A stretch of DNA of 51,963 nt, from positions 1 to 51,963 of the forward strand of contig PXRQ01000054.1 in assembly GCA_003022005.1 (NCBI GenBank). The letters run 5' to 3'. Below are positions 9,491 to 17,950 of the stretch, one piece after another. The translations under genes and the position numbers were made by a program. The notes beneath the pieces are model-generated. The model ran no database searches. It saw nothing but the letters and a program-made list of their open reading frames with translations, and was not told where the DNA came from. Positions within the stretch are counted from its first letter, which is position 1. Every line of letters starts with the position of its first letter. The DNA is from Halobacteriales archaeon QS_5_70_15 (GTDB lineage: Archaea; Halobacteriota; Halobacteria; Halobacteriales; Haloarculaceae).

Positions 9491-9514
9491 GGCCAGCATC
9501 ACGTAGCGCCGTCG

Positions 9515-10513
9515 ATGACCGACATCCTGTCCACGACGCCGGGGCTGTTCCCCCTGCCGGACCTGGCCAAGGACGAACTCTCCGAACTGAAGGGCCACCA
9601 GAAGTCCGACCTCGTCTCCGGCGACGAGGGCGAGGCGGTCGTCGACGCGTACGACCGGACCCGCGAGGAGTTCGTCGCCCGGCAGATCGAGGCCGGTCTG
9701 GACCGGGTCCTCGAGGGCCAGGCCCGCTGGGACGACATGATCGCCCACCCGTTGGCCGTCCACGACGCCGTCGAGACCCGCGGTATCGTCCGGTACTACG
9801 ACAACAACAACTTCTACCGCGAGCCCGTCGTCACCAGCGACCTGGACTTCGACGGCGACGTCGCCGCCGACCTCGAGGCCGCGGCGGAGCTGACCGACGC
9901 GCCACTCCAGGCCACGCTCCCGGGGCCGTACTCGCTGTTCGACCTCGCGACCGACGAGCACTACGGCGACGACGAGTCGTTCCTCGCGGCGCTGGCGGAG
10001 TTCCTCGCCGGGGAGACCGAGGCCCTGCCGGACCACGGGACGCTGTTCCTGCTCGAGCCGTCGTTCGTCGAGTCACCGCCCGGCGAGGGCCTCGACGAAC
10101 TGGCGAGCGAGGCCGTCGACGCCGTCGCCGGGGCCACGGACGCCGAGGTCGTCGTCCACACCTACTGGGGGGCGATCCCGGAGAAGCCGTACGCCCACCT
10201 GATAGACGCCGACGTCGACGCCATCGGCTTCGACTTCGTCGCCGATCACGAGCGGAACCTCTACAACATCGGGGAGTACGGGACGAAAGACTCCGTCGCG
10301 CTGGGCGTCGTGGACGGGCAGAACACGCTCGTCGAGGACCCCGTGACCGTCCGCGAGCGCATCGAGTGGGTCCAGGAGCAGGTGCCCGCACAGTCCTTCG
10401 ACACCGTCTACGCGACCGCGAACACCGAGCTGTTCTACCTGCCGACGAACAAGGCCGAGGCGAAACTGGACGCGCTGGCCGAGGCCGCCGAACTCGAAGA
10501 GGCCGAAGCATGA
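9515..10513 (+). CDS. MetE-related protein, N-terminal-type half of split methionine synthase
   Basis: 332 residues of the cobalamin-independent methionine synthase (UROD/MetE-like TIM barrel) superfamily. Recognisable segments are TTPGLFPLPD at the start, LQATLPGPYSLFDLA and GVVDGQNTLVEDP near the end. It lacks the zinc-binding His/Cys set of the catalytic barrel, so it may be the partner subunit of the next gene, with which it overlaps by four bases. Haloarchaea and other archaea often encode such a tandem pair in place of one long MetE. Substrate and division of labour are inferred. Confidence 0.8.
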   Translation: MTDILSTTPGLFPLPDLAKDELSELKGHQKSDLVSGDEGEAVVDAYDRTREEFVARQIEAGLDRVLEGQARWDDMIAHPLAVHDAVETRGIVRYYDNNNFYREPVVTSDLDFDGDVAADLEAAAELTDAPLQATLPGPYSLFDLATDEHYGDDESFLAALAEFLAGETEALPDHGTLFLLEPSFVESPPGEGLDELASEAVDAVAGATDAEVVVHTYWGAIPEKPYAHLIDADVDAIGFDFVADHERNLYNIGEYGTKDSVALGVVDGQNTLVEDPVTVRERIEWVQEQVPAQSFDTVYATANTELFYLPTNKAEAKLDALAEAAELEEAEA

Positions 10514-11589
10514 GCACGCACACGAACACCCGCGAGCAGTTCCGGCCGGAGGACCACCCCAACGAGCACTTCCTGCTGACCACGGTCGTCGGCTCGTACC
10601 CGAAGCCGACGTGGCTCAACCGCGCCCGCGACCGCTACGAGGAAGGCGACGACTTCGACGAGGAGGACTGGCAGGAGGCCAAGGACGACGCCGCCCGGCT
10701 CATCACCGGGGAGCACGAGCGGGCCGACCTCGACGTCGTCGTCGACGGGGAGATGCGGCGCAACGAGATGGTGGAGTACTTCGCGGACCGCATCGCCGGC
10801 TACGAGTTCAACGGGCCCGTCAAAGTCTGGGGCCACAACTACTTCGACAAGCCATCCGTCGTCTCCGAGGTCGAGTACGAGGAGCCGTGGCTGATCGACG
10901 AGTTCGAGTTCACCTCCTCCGTGGCTACTCACCCCGTCAAGGTCCCGATCACCGGGCCGTACACGCTGGCGAACTGGTCGTTCAACGAGGCGTACGACTC
11001 CGAGGAGGAGCTCGCCTACGACCTCGCCGAACTCGTGAACCTCGAGGTGGAGACGCTGGTCGAGGCCGGCGCCCGCTACGTCCAGATCGACGAGCCGGCG
11101 CTCGCCACGACCCCCGATGACCACGCCACCGTCGGCGAGACCCTCGAACGGATCGCCGACGGGATCCCCGAGGACGTGCGGCTCGGTCTGCACGTCTGCT
11201 ACGGCGACTACTCGCGCATCTACCCCGAGATGCTCGAGTTCCCCGTCGACGAGTACGATCTCGAACTCACGAACGGCGACTTCGACCAGCTCCCCGTGTT
11301 CACCGAGCACGAGTTCACGAAGGACCTCGCGCTCGGGGTCGTCGACGTCCACTCCGCCGAGGTCGAAACCGTCGAGGAGATAAAGCGCAACATCGAGAAG
11401 GGGTTCGAGGTGGTCCCGCCGGAGCGGCTCACCGTCTCGCCCGATTGCGGCGTGAAGCTCCTCCCCCGGGAGGCCGCCTACCGGAAGATGGAGAACATGG
11501 TGACCGCCGCCCGCGAGGTGGAGGCCGAACTCGACGCCGGCGAGATCGACGTCGGCTACGCGGGCGCCGAGGCACCAGCCGACGACTAA
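10510..11589 (+). CDS. metE: Cobalamin-independent methionine synthase, catalytic subunit (archaeal MetE)
   Basis: 359 residues. Methylates homocysteine to methionine; the archaeal methyl donor may be a corrinoid or a folate. Landmarks are TTVVGSYPKP at the N-terminus, ITGPYTLANWS, the QIDEPAL segment, and a zinc ligand set of His/Cys in LHVCYGDY plus Cys in SPDCGVKLLPRE, as in catalytic MetE barrels. The start is the ATG at 10510, overlapping the preceding gene (ATGA). A hairpin downstream at 11590-11662 could end transcription. Confidence 0.88.
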   Translation: MSTHTNTREQFRPEDHPNEHFLLTTVVGSYPKPTWLNRARDRYEEGDDFDEEDWQEAKDDAARLITGEHERADLDVVVDGEMRRNEMVEYFADRIAGYEFNGPVKVWGHNYFDKPSVVSEVEYEEPWLIDEFEFTSSVATHPVKVPITGPYTLANWSFNEAYDSEEELAYDLAELVNLEVETLVEAGARYVQIDEPALATTPDDHATVGETLERIADGIPEDVRLGLHVCYGDYSRIYPEMLEFPVDEYDLELTNGDFDQLPVFTEHEFTKDLALGVVDVHSAEVETVEEIKRNIEKGFEVVPPERLTVSPDCGVKLLPREAAYRKMENMVTAAREVEAELDAGEIDVGYAGAEAPADD

Positions 11590-12555
11590 CCACTTTTTCC
11601 GGCGTCGGGTGTCCTCGCGCGCCTTCGGCGCGCTGCGGGCACCACTCCTTGGAAAAACGTGGGGAAAAACTGCGCCCCGTTCGCTTCGCTCACTCGGCGG
11701 GTGAACCGCGTGGCGGTTCCGCCGCCACGGATTCGGTGGCGGGCCGAGGCCCGAGACGCCGTTCGGGTCCGGCGCGTGTTGCCGTCCGGTTCCGTCGGCC
11801 CTCGCGCGGGCATCCGCGCCCGGACCGAGAACGGGAACGGCAGGTCGTGTTCGAGCCCGGGGAGCCACCAGCGGCCCTCCTCGTCGGCCTTCATCCCGGT
11901 CAGCTGTCGGAACTCCGACCACGGGTGTTCGCGGACGAACTCGAGTTCGAGGTCCGTCCCCAGGAGCGCCGTCAGTATCTCGCCCATCGAGTGCGAGAAC
12001 TCGTGGGTGCGGGTGTGTTCGAGGGTGGCGTCCGGGTCGGCGTAGCTCCCGTCGACGTCGAACTCGACGTGTTCGCCGCCGAAGTAGGGGTACGCGAACC
12101 GAAACCCCCGGGTCCGGACTCCTCGTTCAGACACAGGGTGAACGGGTGGTTCTCGGCGACGTAGAACGTCCCGTCCGGAGCGACGTACTGCTCGACCACT
12201 CCCGCCCATCCCTCGAGGTCCGGCAGCCACGGGAGCACGCCGTAGGAGGTGAACACGACGTCGAACTCCCCATCGAGGGCGTCGGGGAGGTCGTAGACGT
12301 CGGCCTCGACGAACTCGGCTCGGTCGTCGAGGGCCGTCTCGACGGCGGGGTGTCCATCCCGAAGTGACACTGGAGGTGGAGCAGCGTCGTGCCCTCCTCC
12401 ACGAGCGGACCGAGTTCCTCGCCTTCGAGCGGCAGGAGGCTCGTCTCCCCCTCGAGGAACGATGCCACGTCGTAGAACTCGGTGTCCGGGTGGAGTTCGG
12501 CGAGTTCCTCCCAGTGCTCGCGGTTCTCCCGGAGGTACTCCCGGTGGTCGTCCAC
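11586..12555 (-). pseudogene. SAM-dependent methyltransferase, two frame breaks and an internal deletion
   Basis: Class I methyltransferase similar to small haloarchaeal metabolite or ubiE-like methylases. The N-terminal frame from the GTG at 12555 reads DDHREYLRENREHWEELAEL and reaches HLQCHFGMDT (motif I). About 25 residues are then absent at roughly 12347, and the next frame gives RAEFVEADVYDLPDAL and VFTSYGVLPWLPD. A second shift near 12108 leads to RFAYPYFGGEHVEF and ends in the typical WWLPGLEHDLPFPFS. The last 50 or so residues before the stop at 11586 run through the terminator hairpin and are not family-like, so the true stop is probably near 11.8 kb. A TATA-like GTTTTCAC lies ahead of the start. 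Confidence 0.6.
11590..11662. terminator. Nested stem-loop between convergent metE and methyltransferase genes
   Basis: Outer arms CCACTTTTTCC (11590-11600) and GGAAAAACGTGG (11651-11662) pair with a two-base bulge. Inside is a perfect 7-bp GC stem, GCGCGCC-TTC-GGCGCGC (11617-11633). The T5 run on one strand and the A5 run in the other arm make it a plausible bidirectional terminator. Confidence 0.45.
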
Positions 12556-12615
12556 GTCCGCCGACCGGCCGGAGCCGGTGAAAACCCTGTGAGGCCACGA
12601 CACCTGCTCGCACGC

Positions 12616-12807
12616 ATGAGCGACAGCGGTGCCCGGCCGCCGTGGCGGTGGCGGTGGGTCACGGTCGACGGTCCGGACGACCCGGACGTCGTGCTGGCGG
12701 TGGCCGAGAGGCGGGACGCCGACCCCGCGGCGGTGGAGCGCGAACTCCGGGCCGTCGGGGAGCGGTTCGACGTCGACGGGGTGTGCCTCGCGCCGACCGG
12801 AACGTAG
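12616..12807 (+). CDS. Small acidic protein of unknown function
   Basis: 63 residues starting MSDSGARPPWRWRW, with VTVDGPDDPDVVLAVAERR and an acidic helical second half ending CLAPTGT. No domain is recognised. The coding look (acidic, Asp/Val/Glu-rich) and the divergent position beside the methyltransferase support a real gene. The gap of about 60 bases would hold both promoters. Confidence 0.5.
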   Translation: MSDSGARPPWRWRWVTVDGPDDPDVVLAVAERRDADPAAVERELRAVGERFDVDGVCLAPTGT

Positions 12808-13191
12808 CGGGGCCGCGGACCCGTGCCTCGGGAGCGAGAGACGGCGAGTTCCGGGACGGACGAGGCCGTACCGCGCCGCGCCCCCGCGTCCAGCGGCGAA
12901 CCGGGCGGGACACGCGGACCGAGTGATCAACCTCCGGACCGGGCGGCCACAGCTGGCTACCGGGCGCGGCCCCGCGGACGGGAGCCGCGGTCCGCGTCGC
13001 GGTTCGGCGCACGGTGCCGACGCTCGTGGTACGACAGCCGATCATCGTCGGTCAACCGGGGACGGCGATCCCCCGCTTCCGTCGGTTCCGTCACCCGTCG
13101 TCGGGGGACGGTGGTAGCGCCGATCGGTCGGGTTCGGCGAGGACGGCGGCGGCGGTGACCGGCTCCGTCGCGTGGGCGTGGACGGCCGTAG
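12808..13191. other. 384-bp intergenic region, nothing recognised
   Basis: Very GC-rich sequence between the small acidic protein gene and the ndk stop. Open frames here are Arg/Pro-rich shadows. I see no tRNA, repeat or clear promoter. Confidence 0.5.
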
Positions 13192-13610
13192 TCAGTCCTC
13201 GTAGACCCACTCGGCGCTGTCCCTCTCCCAGTCGACGAGTTCGTCGTCGTCGAAGAACAGCGCGATCTCGCGCTCGTTGGCGCCCTCGTCCTCGTGGTCC
13301 GAACCGTGAACGACGTTGTGACCGAGGTCGAGGCCGTAGTCGCCCCGGATGGTCCCCGGCGCGGAGTCGGCGGGGTCGGTCTCGCCCATCATCTTCCGGA
13401 CCTGCCGGGTGGCGTCGGCGCCCTCCCAGGCCATCGCCAAGACGGGGCCGGAGGTGATGAACTCGACGAGCCCCTCGAAGAACGGCTTCCCCTCGTGCTC
13501 GCCGTAGTGCTCCTCGGCGAGTCCTCGAACCGGGAGACGATGTCGCCGATCAGGCCGCGCTGGACGCCGTCGGGCTTGACCATCACGAACGTCCGCTCGT
13601 CCCGGCTCAT
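13192..13610 (-). pseudogene. ndk: Nucleoside diphosphate kinase, internal deletion breaks the frame
   Basis: Transfers phosphate among nucleoside di- and triphosphates. The N-terminal frame from the ATG at 13610 gives [19 protein letters not shown]; at about 13520 the frame changes to [20 protein letters not shown] and runs to EWVYED at 13192. The catalytic His is present in [17 protein letters not shown]. The total is 419 bases, against about 465 for a normal 154-residue haloarchaeal Ndk, so about 46 bases (the segment around KLVGGK) are missing. The start overlaps the rpl24e stop by four bases, the conserved operon order, so an assembly deletion is more likely than loss of this near-essential gene. 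Confidence 0.85.
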
Positions 13611-14008
13611 TCCTCGTCGTCCTCCCCGGCCTCGGTTCCGGTCGCCTCGCTCTCGGCTTCCTCGCTCTCGGACTCGTCTTCGGCCTCCGCGGCCTCGAGG
13701 TCCGGCGTCCCGGCCGGCTCCCCGTCGGCCTCGACCTCCGGCTCGGGCTCGGGCTCGGACTCGGGCTCGGGCTCGGACTCGGGCTCGGGCTCGGACTCGG
13801 CCTCCGCCTCCACCGGGCGGCGGGTTTCCTTCGCCCGTCGGCCGGCCTCCGTCCACTCGAGGTCGCGCGCTTCGCGACCCATGAAGTAGTTCTTCTCGGC
13901 CTTGCGGTCCTTGAAGTGGAGGACGGTCCCGTCGTTCCGGACGTACATGATGCCCGTCCCGGGCTCGATGTCCTCCCCGCTGAAGTCGCAGGTTCGCGTG
14001 CTGACCAT
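13607..14008 (-). CDS. rpl24e: 50S ribosomal protein L24e with long acidic repeat tail
   Basis: The first 60 or so residues are canonical L24e: [32 protein letters not shown] and the DLEWT end. The zinc ring is incomplete (the visible Cys is in RTCDFSG). Usual archaeal L24e is about 55-65 residues; here another 70 follow, almost purely Glu, Pro, Ser, Ala and Asp. They include tandem SEPEPE units encoded by an 18-bp DNA repeat (about 13739-13800). The tail overlaps the ndk start. It is third in the L7Ae-S28e-L24e-Ndk operon. Confidence 0.9.
   Translation of the reverse strand: MVSTRTCDFSGEDIEPGTGIMYVRNDGTVLHFKDRKAEKNYFMGREARDLEWTEAGRRAKETRRPVEAEAESEPEPESEPEPESEPEPEPEVEADGEPAGTPDLEAAEAEDESESEEAESEATGTEAGEDDEE
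13739..13800 (-). repeat. 18-bp tandem repeat inside rpl24e
   Basis: About three units of an 18-base GC-rich motif coding for SEPEPE on the minus strand, likely to vary in copy number by slippage. Confidence 0.75.
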
Positions 14009-14230
14009 CTACTGCCCCCCGATGCCGTCGGCCTCGCGGGCCGTCTCGCGGAGCTGGAGCACGTCCCCCACGCGAACCGGGCCGAGCACGTTCCGCGCGA
14101 TGATGCGTCCCTGGTTGCCGCCCTCCTGGATGCGGCACTTGACCTGCATGGCCTCGCCGTGCATCCCGGTCTTGCCGACGATCTCGATGACCTCGGCGGC
14201 GGTCGAACCGGACTCCTCTTCTGCACTCAT
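14009..14230 (-). CDS. rps28e: 30S ribosomal protein S28e
   Basis: 73 residues. The OB-fold core is intact: [42 protein letters not shown] and a C-terminus LRETAREAD. It sits between L7Ae and L24e with almost no spacing. Confidence 0.95.
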   Translation of the reverse strand: MSAEEESGSTAAEVIEIVGKTGMHGEAMQVKCRIQEGGNQGRIIARNVLGPVRVGDVLQLRETAREADGIGGQ

Positions 14231-14234
14231 GGTC

Positions 14235-14597
14235 CTATCGGAGTTCCTCGAGCTTCGAGGCGATGTCGTCGACGTCCTCGCGGGCGTCGCCGGCGTCGAC
14301 GATGGCCGCGGCGGCCGACCCGACCTCCAGGCCGGCCGCGTGGCCGACGTCGTCCTGCGTGCCGACGAACACGTACGGGACGTCCTTCTCCGTACTGAGG
14401 TCCGGCAGGTGCATCACGACCTCCTCCGGCTGGACGTCCTCGGCGACGAACACGAGCACCGCGTTGCCCCGCTCGACGGCCTTGGTCGTCTCGTTCGTTC
14501 CCTTCCGTACCGACCCTGTGTCCCGGGCGACCTCGAGCGCTTCGAGGGCGTCCTCCTCGAGGTCCGCCGGGACGTCGAAATCGACGTAAACTGACAT
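14235..14597 (-). CDS. rpl7ae: Ribosomal protein L7Ae
   Basis: 120 residues. Binds kink-turn RNA in the large subunit, in box C/D and H/ACA guide RNPs and in RNase P. Conserved pieces are [17 protein letters not shown] (RNA-binding loop), [17 protein letters not shown] and [17 protein letters not shown]. The start at the ATG at 14597 gives the normal N-terminus [13 protein letters not shown]. It heads the L7Ae-S28e-L24e-Ndk operon, and about 118 bases of leader separate it from the only good TATA box. Confidence 0.95.
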   Translation of the reverse strand: MSVYVDFDVPADLEEDALEALEVARDTGSVRKGTNETTKAVERGNAVLVFVAEDVQPEEVVMHLPDLSTEKDVPYVFVGTQDDVGHAAGLEVGSAAAAIVDAGDAREDVDDIASKLEELR

Positions 14598-14716
14598 GAT
14601 GTGTTCACCTCCCGCGCGCGGGCTCGCGCTCCCCCGCCGTCCGGGCTCTCGCCCGTGCGCCGCGTGGCGCGTCGTCCTTGAGAGGCTAGGAGCATCACAG
14701 CCCCGCGCGGGCTGTA
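14598..14716 (-). promoter_or_regulatory. Long structured 5' leader of the rpl7ae operon (possible autoregulatory RNA)
   Basis: Unlike its neighbours this transcript seems to have a leader of about 118 bases. It can form a GC stem closed by a GAGA tetraloop (CGGGC-GAGA-GCCCG near 14645), a self-complementary CCCGCGCGCGGG near 14620, and contains a GUGAUG element near 14695. L7Ae is known to bind kink-turns in its own leader in some archaea; I could not prove a kink-turn here. Confidence 0.35.
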
Positions 14717-14737
14717 CCACTCAGTAGATATCGGGGA

Positions 14738-14747
14738 CGTATAAGCG
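14738..14747 (-). promoter_or_regulatory. TATA box for the rpl7ae operon
   Basis: Reads CGCTTATACG on the minus strand. Predicted transcript start is near 14716. Confidence 0.55.
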
Positions 14748-14847
14748 CTTTCGAACGCGTTCGACCCTGGCACCCGCCCGCACGGCCGCCCACCAACGGA
14801 CCGCCCGGACCGACGGTCCCTTGTGCCTCCACACCCACTCCCCGCCA

Positions 14848-17223
14848 GTGACAAGGGAGGTCGCCGACGCCGTCAGGGCGCTGTCCGCGGAGGCCCGCGA
14901 CACGGACGAGCGACGGCTCCTCGTCCTCGCCGGGGGGCGGGAGACGACCCGTGACCTCGCGGGGGTACTGCTCGACGTCGCCGGCATCGACGGCGGCGGG
15001 ACGGTCGCACTCTCGGGACGCCGCGTGGAGGGTCTCGACGCGACGCACCTCCCGCTCGACCGGAGCGGCGAACTGCTCGGGACCACCCGCGACGCGGTCG
15101 TCCTGGACTGCCACGACGAGACGCGGCCGAACGCGCTCGGCCGGGCCGTCGGCGCCGTCGACGGTGGCGGTCTCCTCGTGCTGGTCGTGCCCCCGCTCGA
15201 CCGGTGGCCGGACCGCCGCGACGGGTTCGACGACGGCCTCGCCGTCCCGCCGTTCGGCGTCGACGCCGTGACCGGACGGTTCCGCCGACGCCTCGTCCGG
15301 ACCCTCCGGGAGCACCGTGGCATCGCCGTCGTCGACGCCGACCGCGGGACCGTCGAACGCGACGGTCTCACCGATCCGGCCCCCCGGCGGCGGAACTCCC
15401 CCTGCCTGGGACCCCCGGCCGACGCGGCCTTCCCGCCCGCGGCGTACGAGGCCTGCCTGACCGGCGACCAGCACGGGGCGCTGGCGGCGCTCGAGGCGCT
15501 CCGCGACCCCGGGGCGGCCGTCGTCGTCTCGGCGGACAGGGGCCGGGGGAAGTCGAGCGCGGCCGGGTTGGCGGCAGGGGCGCTCGCCGCCGAGGGGCAG
15601 GACGTGCTCGTGACGACCCCGGGCTACCGAAACGCCGCCGAGGTGTTCGACCGGGCGCGCGAACTCCTCGACGCCCTCGGGGTGCTCGCCGAGCACGACG
15701 AGGACCGGCACGTCCTCTCGGCCGCCGGGGGCGGTCGGGTCCGGTTCCGTCGTCCGACGGCGGCGACCGACCTGCCGGAGGAGCCGGACGCCGTGATCGT
15801 GGACGAGGCGGCGGCGCTCCCCGTCAGACTGCTGGAGGGCTTTCTCGACGCGGACGCCGCGCTCGCGTTCGCCACCACCGTCCACGGCTACGAGGGAGCC
15901 GGGAGGGGGTTCGACGTCCGCTTCCGGGACCGGCTGGCCGCGAGCGACCGCGACGTGGTGGACGCCACGATGACCGACCCCATCCGGTACGCCGCCGGGG
16001 ATCCGGTCGAGACGTGGGCGTTCCGGGCGCTGCTGCTCGACGCCCGGCCGGCGGTCGACAAGCTCGTCGCGGGGGCGACGCCGGCCGACTGCGAGTACGC
16101 CGCACTCGAGGCCGAGACGCTGCTCGAGGACGAGCACCGGCTCCGCGAGGCGTTCGGCCTGCTCGTGCTCGCTCACTACCGCACGGAGCCGGACGACCTC
16201 GCGCGGCTGCTCGACGCGCCGAACGTCGCCGTCCGCGCGCTCACCTACGAGGACCGGATCGTCTGCGTCGCCCTCCTCGCCCGCGAGGGCGGACTCTCGG
16301 CCGAGCGCCGGCGCCGGATGTACGAGGGCGAGCGCGTCCGTGGGAACATGCTCCCGGACGTGCTCACCTCGCAGCTACGGGACGAGGCCGCGGGCGCCCC
16401 GGTCGGGCTCCGCGTGCTCCGGATCGCCACCCACCCGGCGGTCCGCTCTCGGGGCCTCGGCTCCCGGCTGCTCGGGGAGGTCGTGGCCGAGGCCCGAGCC
16501 GAGGGGTTCGACTGGCCGGGCGGGATCGGACCCGGCGTCGACTACCTCGGCGTGGGATACGGGGCGACGCCCCGGCTGCTCCGGTTCTGGGCCGACAACG
16601 GGTTCGGGACGCTCCACCTCTCGACCACCCGGAACGAGGCCTCGGGTGAGTACTCGGCGCTGATGGCCCGGCCGCTGACCGACGCGGGCCGCGACCTCCA
16701 CGACCGGACCGCCGCCTGGTTCCGGCGGCGGGTCGGATCGGTGCTCGCGGACGCCCTCGACGACGCCGACCCGGACGTGGTCCGGGAGACGCTCGCGGCG
16801 ACAGCGAGGTCGAAGACCTCGACAGTGAGATCCCAGAGCTCGACAGCGAGCCAGATGGCATCGACTGCGGGATCGGAGGGCCCGACGGCCCCGGAACCGG
16901 GAGGCGATCCGGACCTCACGGACCGCGAATGGCGAACGGTCGCGGCGGGGGCGTTCGGGCCCGGCCTCTACGACGCCGCGCCGCGCCCGTTCCGGGAACT
17001 CGCCCTGAGACACCTGATCGGGCGAGCGGTCGACGTAGACGGGGACGACGAACGGCTCCTCGTCCGGAAGGTGCTACAGGCGCGGTCGTGGGACCGGGTC
17101 GCCGAGGCGGGACCGTACGTTTCGCGGCGCGAGGCGATGCGCTCGCTCGGCGACGCCTACCGACCGCTGGTCGAGCACTACGGGACCGACGCGGCGCTGG
17201 AGGAGGCGGACCGCTACCGATGA
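14848..17223 (+). CDS. tmcA: tRNA(Met) cytidine acetyltransferase TmcA
   Basis: ATP-dependent RNA acetyltransferase (TmcA/NAT10/Kre33 family) that makes N4-acetylcytidine in RNA. About 791 residues: an N-terminal DUF1726-like domain, a RecA-like helicase with Walker A as DRGRGKSSAAG (about 231) and Walker B VIVDEAAALP, a GNAT domain with VLRIATHPAVRSRGLGSRLL, and a C-terminal RNA-binding helical domain. The GTG at 14848 gives a family-like N-terminus; a TTG at 14821 is the alternative. Around residues 650-690 is a Ser/Thr-rich stretch with short repeats, probably a flexible linker. The stop overlaps the next gene (ATGA). Confidence 0.92.
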   Translation: MTREVADAVRALSAEARDTDERRLLVLAGGRETTRDLAGVLLDVAGIDGGGTVALSGRRVEGLDATHLPLDRSGELLGTTRDAVVLDCHDETRPNALGRAVGAVDGGGLLVLVVPPLDRWPDRRDGFDDGLAVPPFGVDAVTGRFRRRLVRTLREHRGIAVVDADRGTVERDGLTDPAPRRRNSPCLGPPADAAFPPAAYEACLTGDQHGALAALEALRDPGAAVVVSADRGRGKSSAAGLAAGALAAEGQDVLVTTPGYRNAAEVFDRARELLDALGVLAEHDEDRHVLSAAGGGRVRFRRPTAATDLPEEPDAVIVDEAAALPVRLLEGFLDADAALAFATTVHGYEGAGRGFDVRFRDRLAASDRDVVDATMTDPIRYAAGDPVETWAFRALLLDARPAVDKLVAGATPADCEYAALEAETLLEDEHRLREAFGLLVLAHYRTEPDDLARLLDAPNVAVRALTYEDRIVCVALLAREGGLSAERRRRMYEGERVRGNMLPDVLTSQLRDEAAGAPVGLRVLRIATHPAVRSRGLGSRLLGEVVAEARAEGFDWPGGIGPGVDYLGVGYGATPRLLRFWADNGFGTLHLSTTRNEASGEYSALMARPLTDAGRDLHDRTAAWFRRRVGSVLADALDDADPDVVRETLAATARSKTSTVRSQSSTASQMASTAGSEGPTAPEPGGDPDLTDREWRTVAAGAFGPGLYDAAPRPFRELALRHLIGRAVDVDGDDERLLVRKVLQARSWDRVAEAGPYVSRREAMRSLGDAYRPLVEHYGTDAALEEADRYR

Positions 17224-17717
17224 CGGCGGTTCTCGGGTTCGATCCGGTCGTCGCCCTCGCCCTTGCGCTGTGCCTGCTCGCGGTCGTCGGGAGCCTCCTC
17301 CCGCTCGTCCCGGGTGCGGCGTTCTCAGTCGGAGGCGTCCTGCTCTACTGGTGGCACACGGGGTACGCCGACCCCGGCGCGCTCGTCCTCGCGGGCCTGC
17401 TCGGACTCGCGCTGCTGGCGCTGGTTCTGGACTGGTTCGGCGGGGCGGTTTCGGCCTCCGCGGGCGGGGCTTCGACCCGGACGACGCTGGCGGCCGCCGC
17501 CGTCGCCCTCCCGCTCACGCTCCTCGCGGGACCCGTGGGCCTCCTCATCGGGGTCGCGGGCACCGTCTTCCTCCTCACCTACCGCGAGAACGACGACGTC
17601 GAGGCCAGCGCGAGAGTTGCCGCCTACGCGACCGTCGGAATGCTCGCCTCCGCCGTCGCACAGGCGATGCTGACCGGCCTCGTCCTCCTGGGAACGGTGC
17701 TGGTCGTGGCGTACTGA
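17220..17717 (+). CDS. DUF456 membrane protein
   Basis: 165 residues forming about five hydrophobic helices with Gly-rich hairpins (LLPLVPGAAFSVGGVLLYWW; LTLLAGPVGLLIGVAGTVF), the DUF456 pattern. Function unknown. It is translationally coupled to tmcA by a four-base overlap. Confidence 0.8.
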   Translation: MTAVLGFDPVVALALALCLLAVVGSLLPLVPGAAFSVGGVLLYWWHTGYADPGALVLAGLLGLALLALVLDWFGGAVSASAGGASTRTTLAAAAVALPLTLLAGPVGLLIGVAGTVFLLTYRENDDVEASARVAAYATVGMLASAVAQAMLTGLVLLGTVLVVAY

Positions 17718-17912
17718 CCGGGCGACCCCCAGGTGTGTATCCTCGACCGACAGAACCGCACGAAACCGCCCGAACCCGACGGGACGCCTCGCCCGGACGT
17801 CGCGAAAAATTCCACGGATCAACCGGACGACCGCGTATCGCTCGACACGACACGGATTTTCCTCAGTTTATTCGACTTCTTCGAATTAACCGGCGCTTGT
17901 TGATGGTTTTGT

Positions 17913-17920
17913 TATCTTTA
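17913..17920 (+). promoter_or_regulatory. TATA box for halorhodopsin
   Basis: TATCTTTA about 31-38 bases ahead of the ATG at 17951, in a conspicuously AT-rich stretch (17855-17920) where light- or oxygen-responsive regulators could bind. I see no certain operator. Confidence 0.5.
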
Positions 17921-17950
17921 TGCCCGATCCCCGACCCGTCGTAGCCGGGT

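Noticed and set aside
13739..13800. Short tandem repeat as a CRISPR array
   Set aside because: It has no spacers, and it is coding repeat inside rpl24e.
17718..17950. Bat-type light-regulator binding site upstream of halorhodopsin
   Set aside because: The region is AT-rich, but I could not find a match I would defend.
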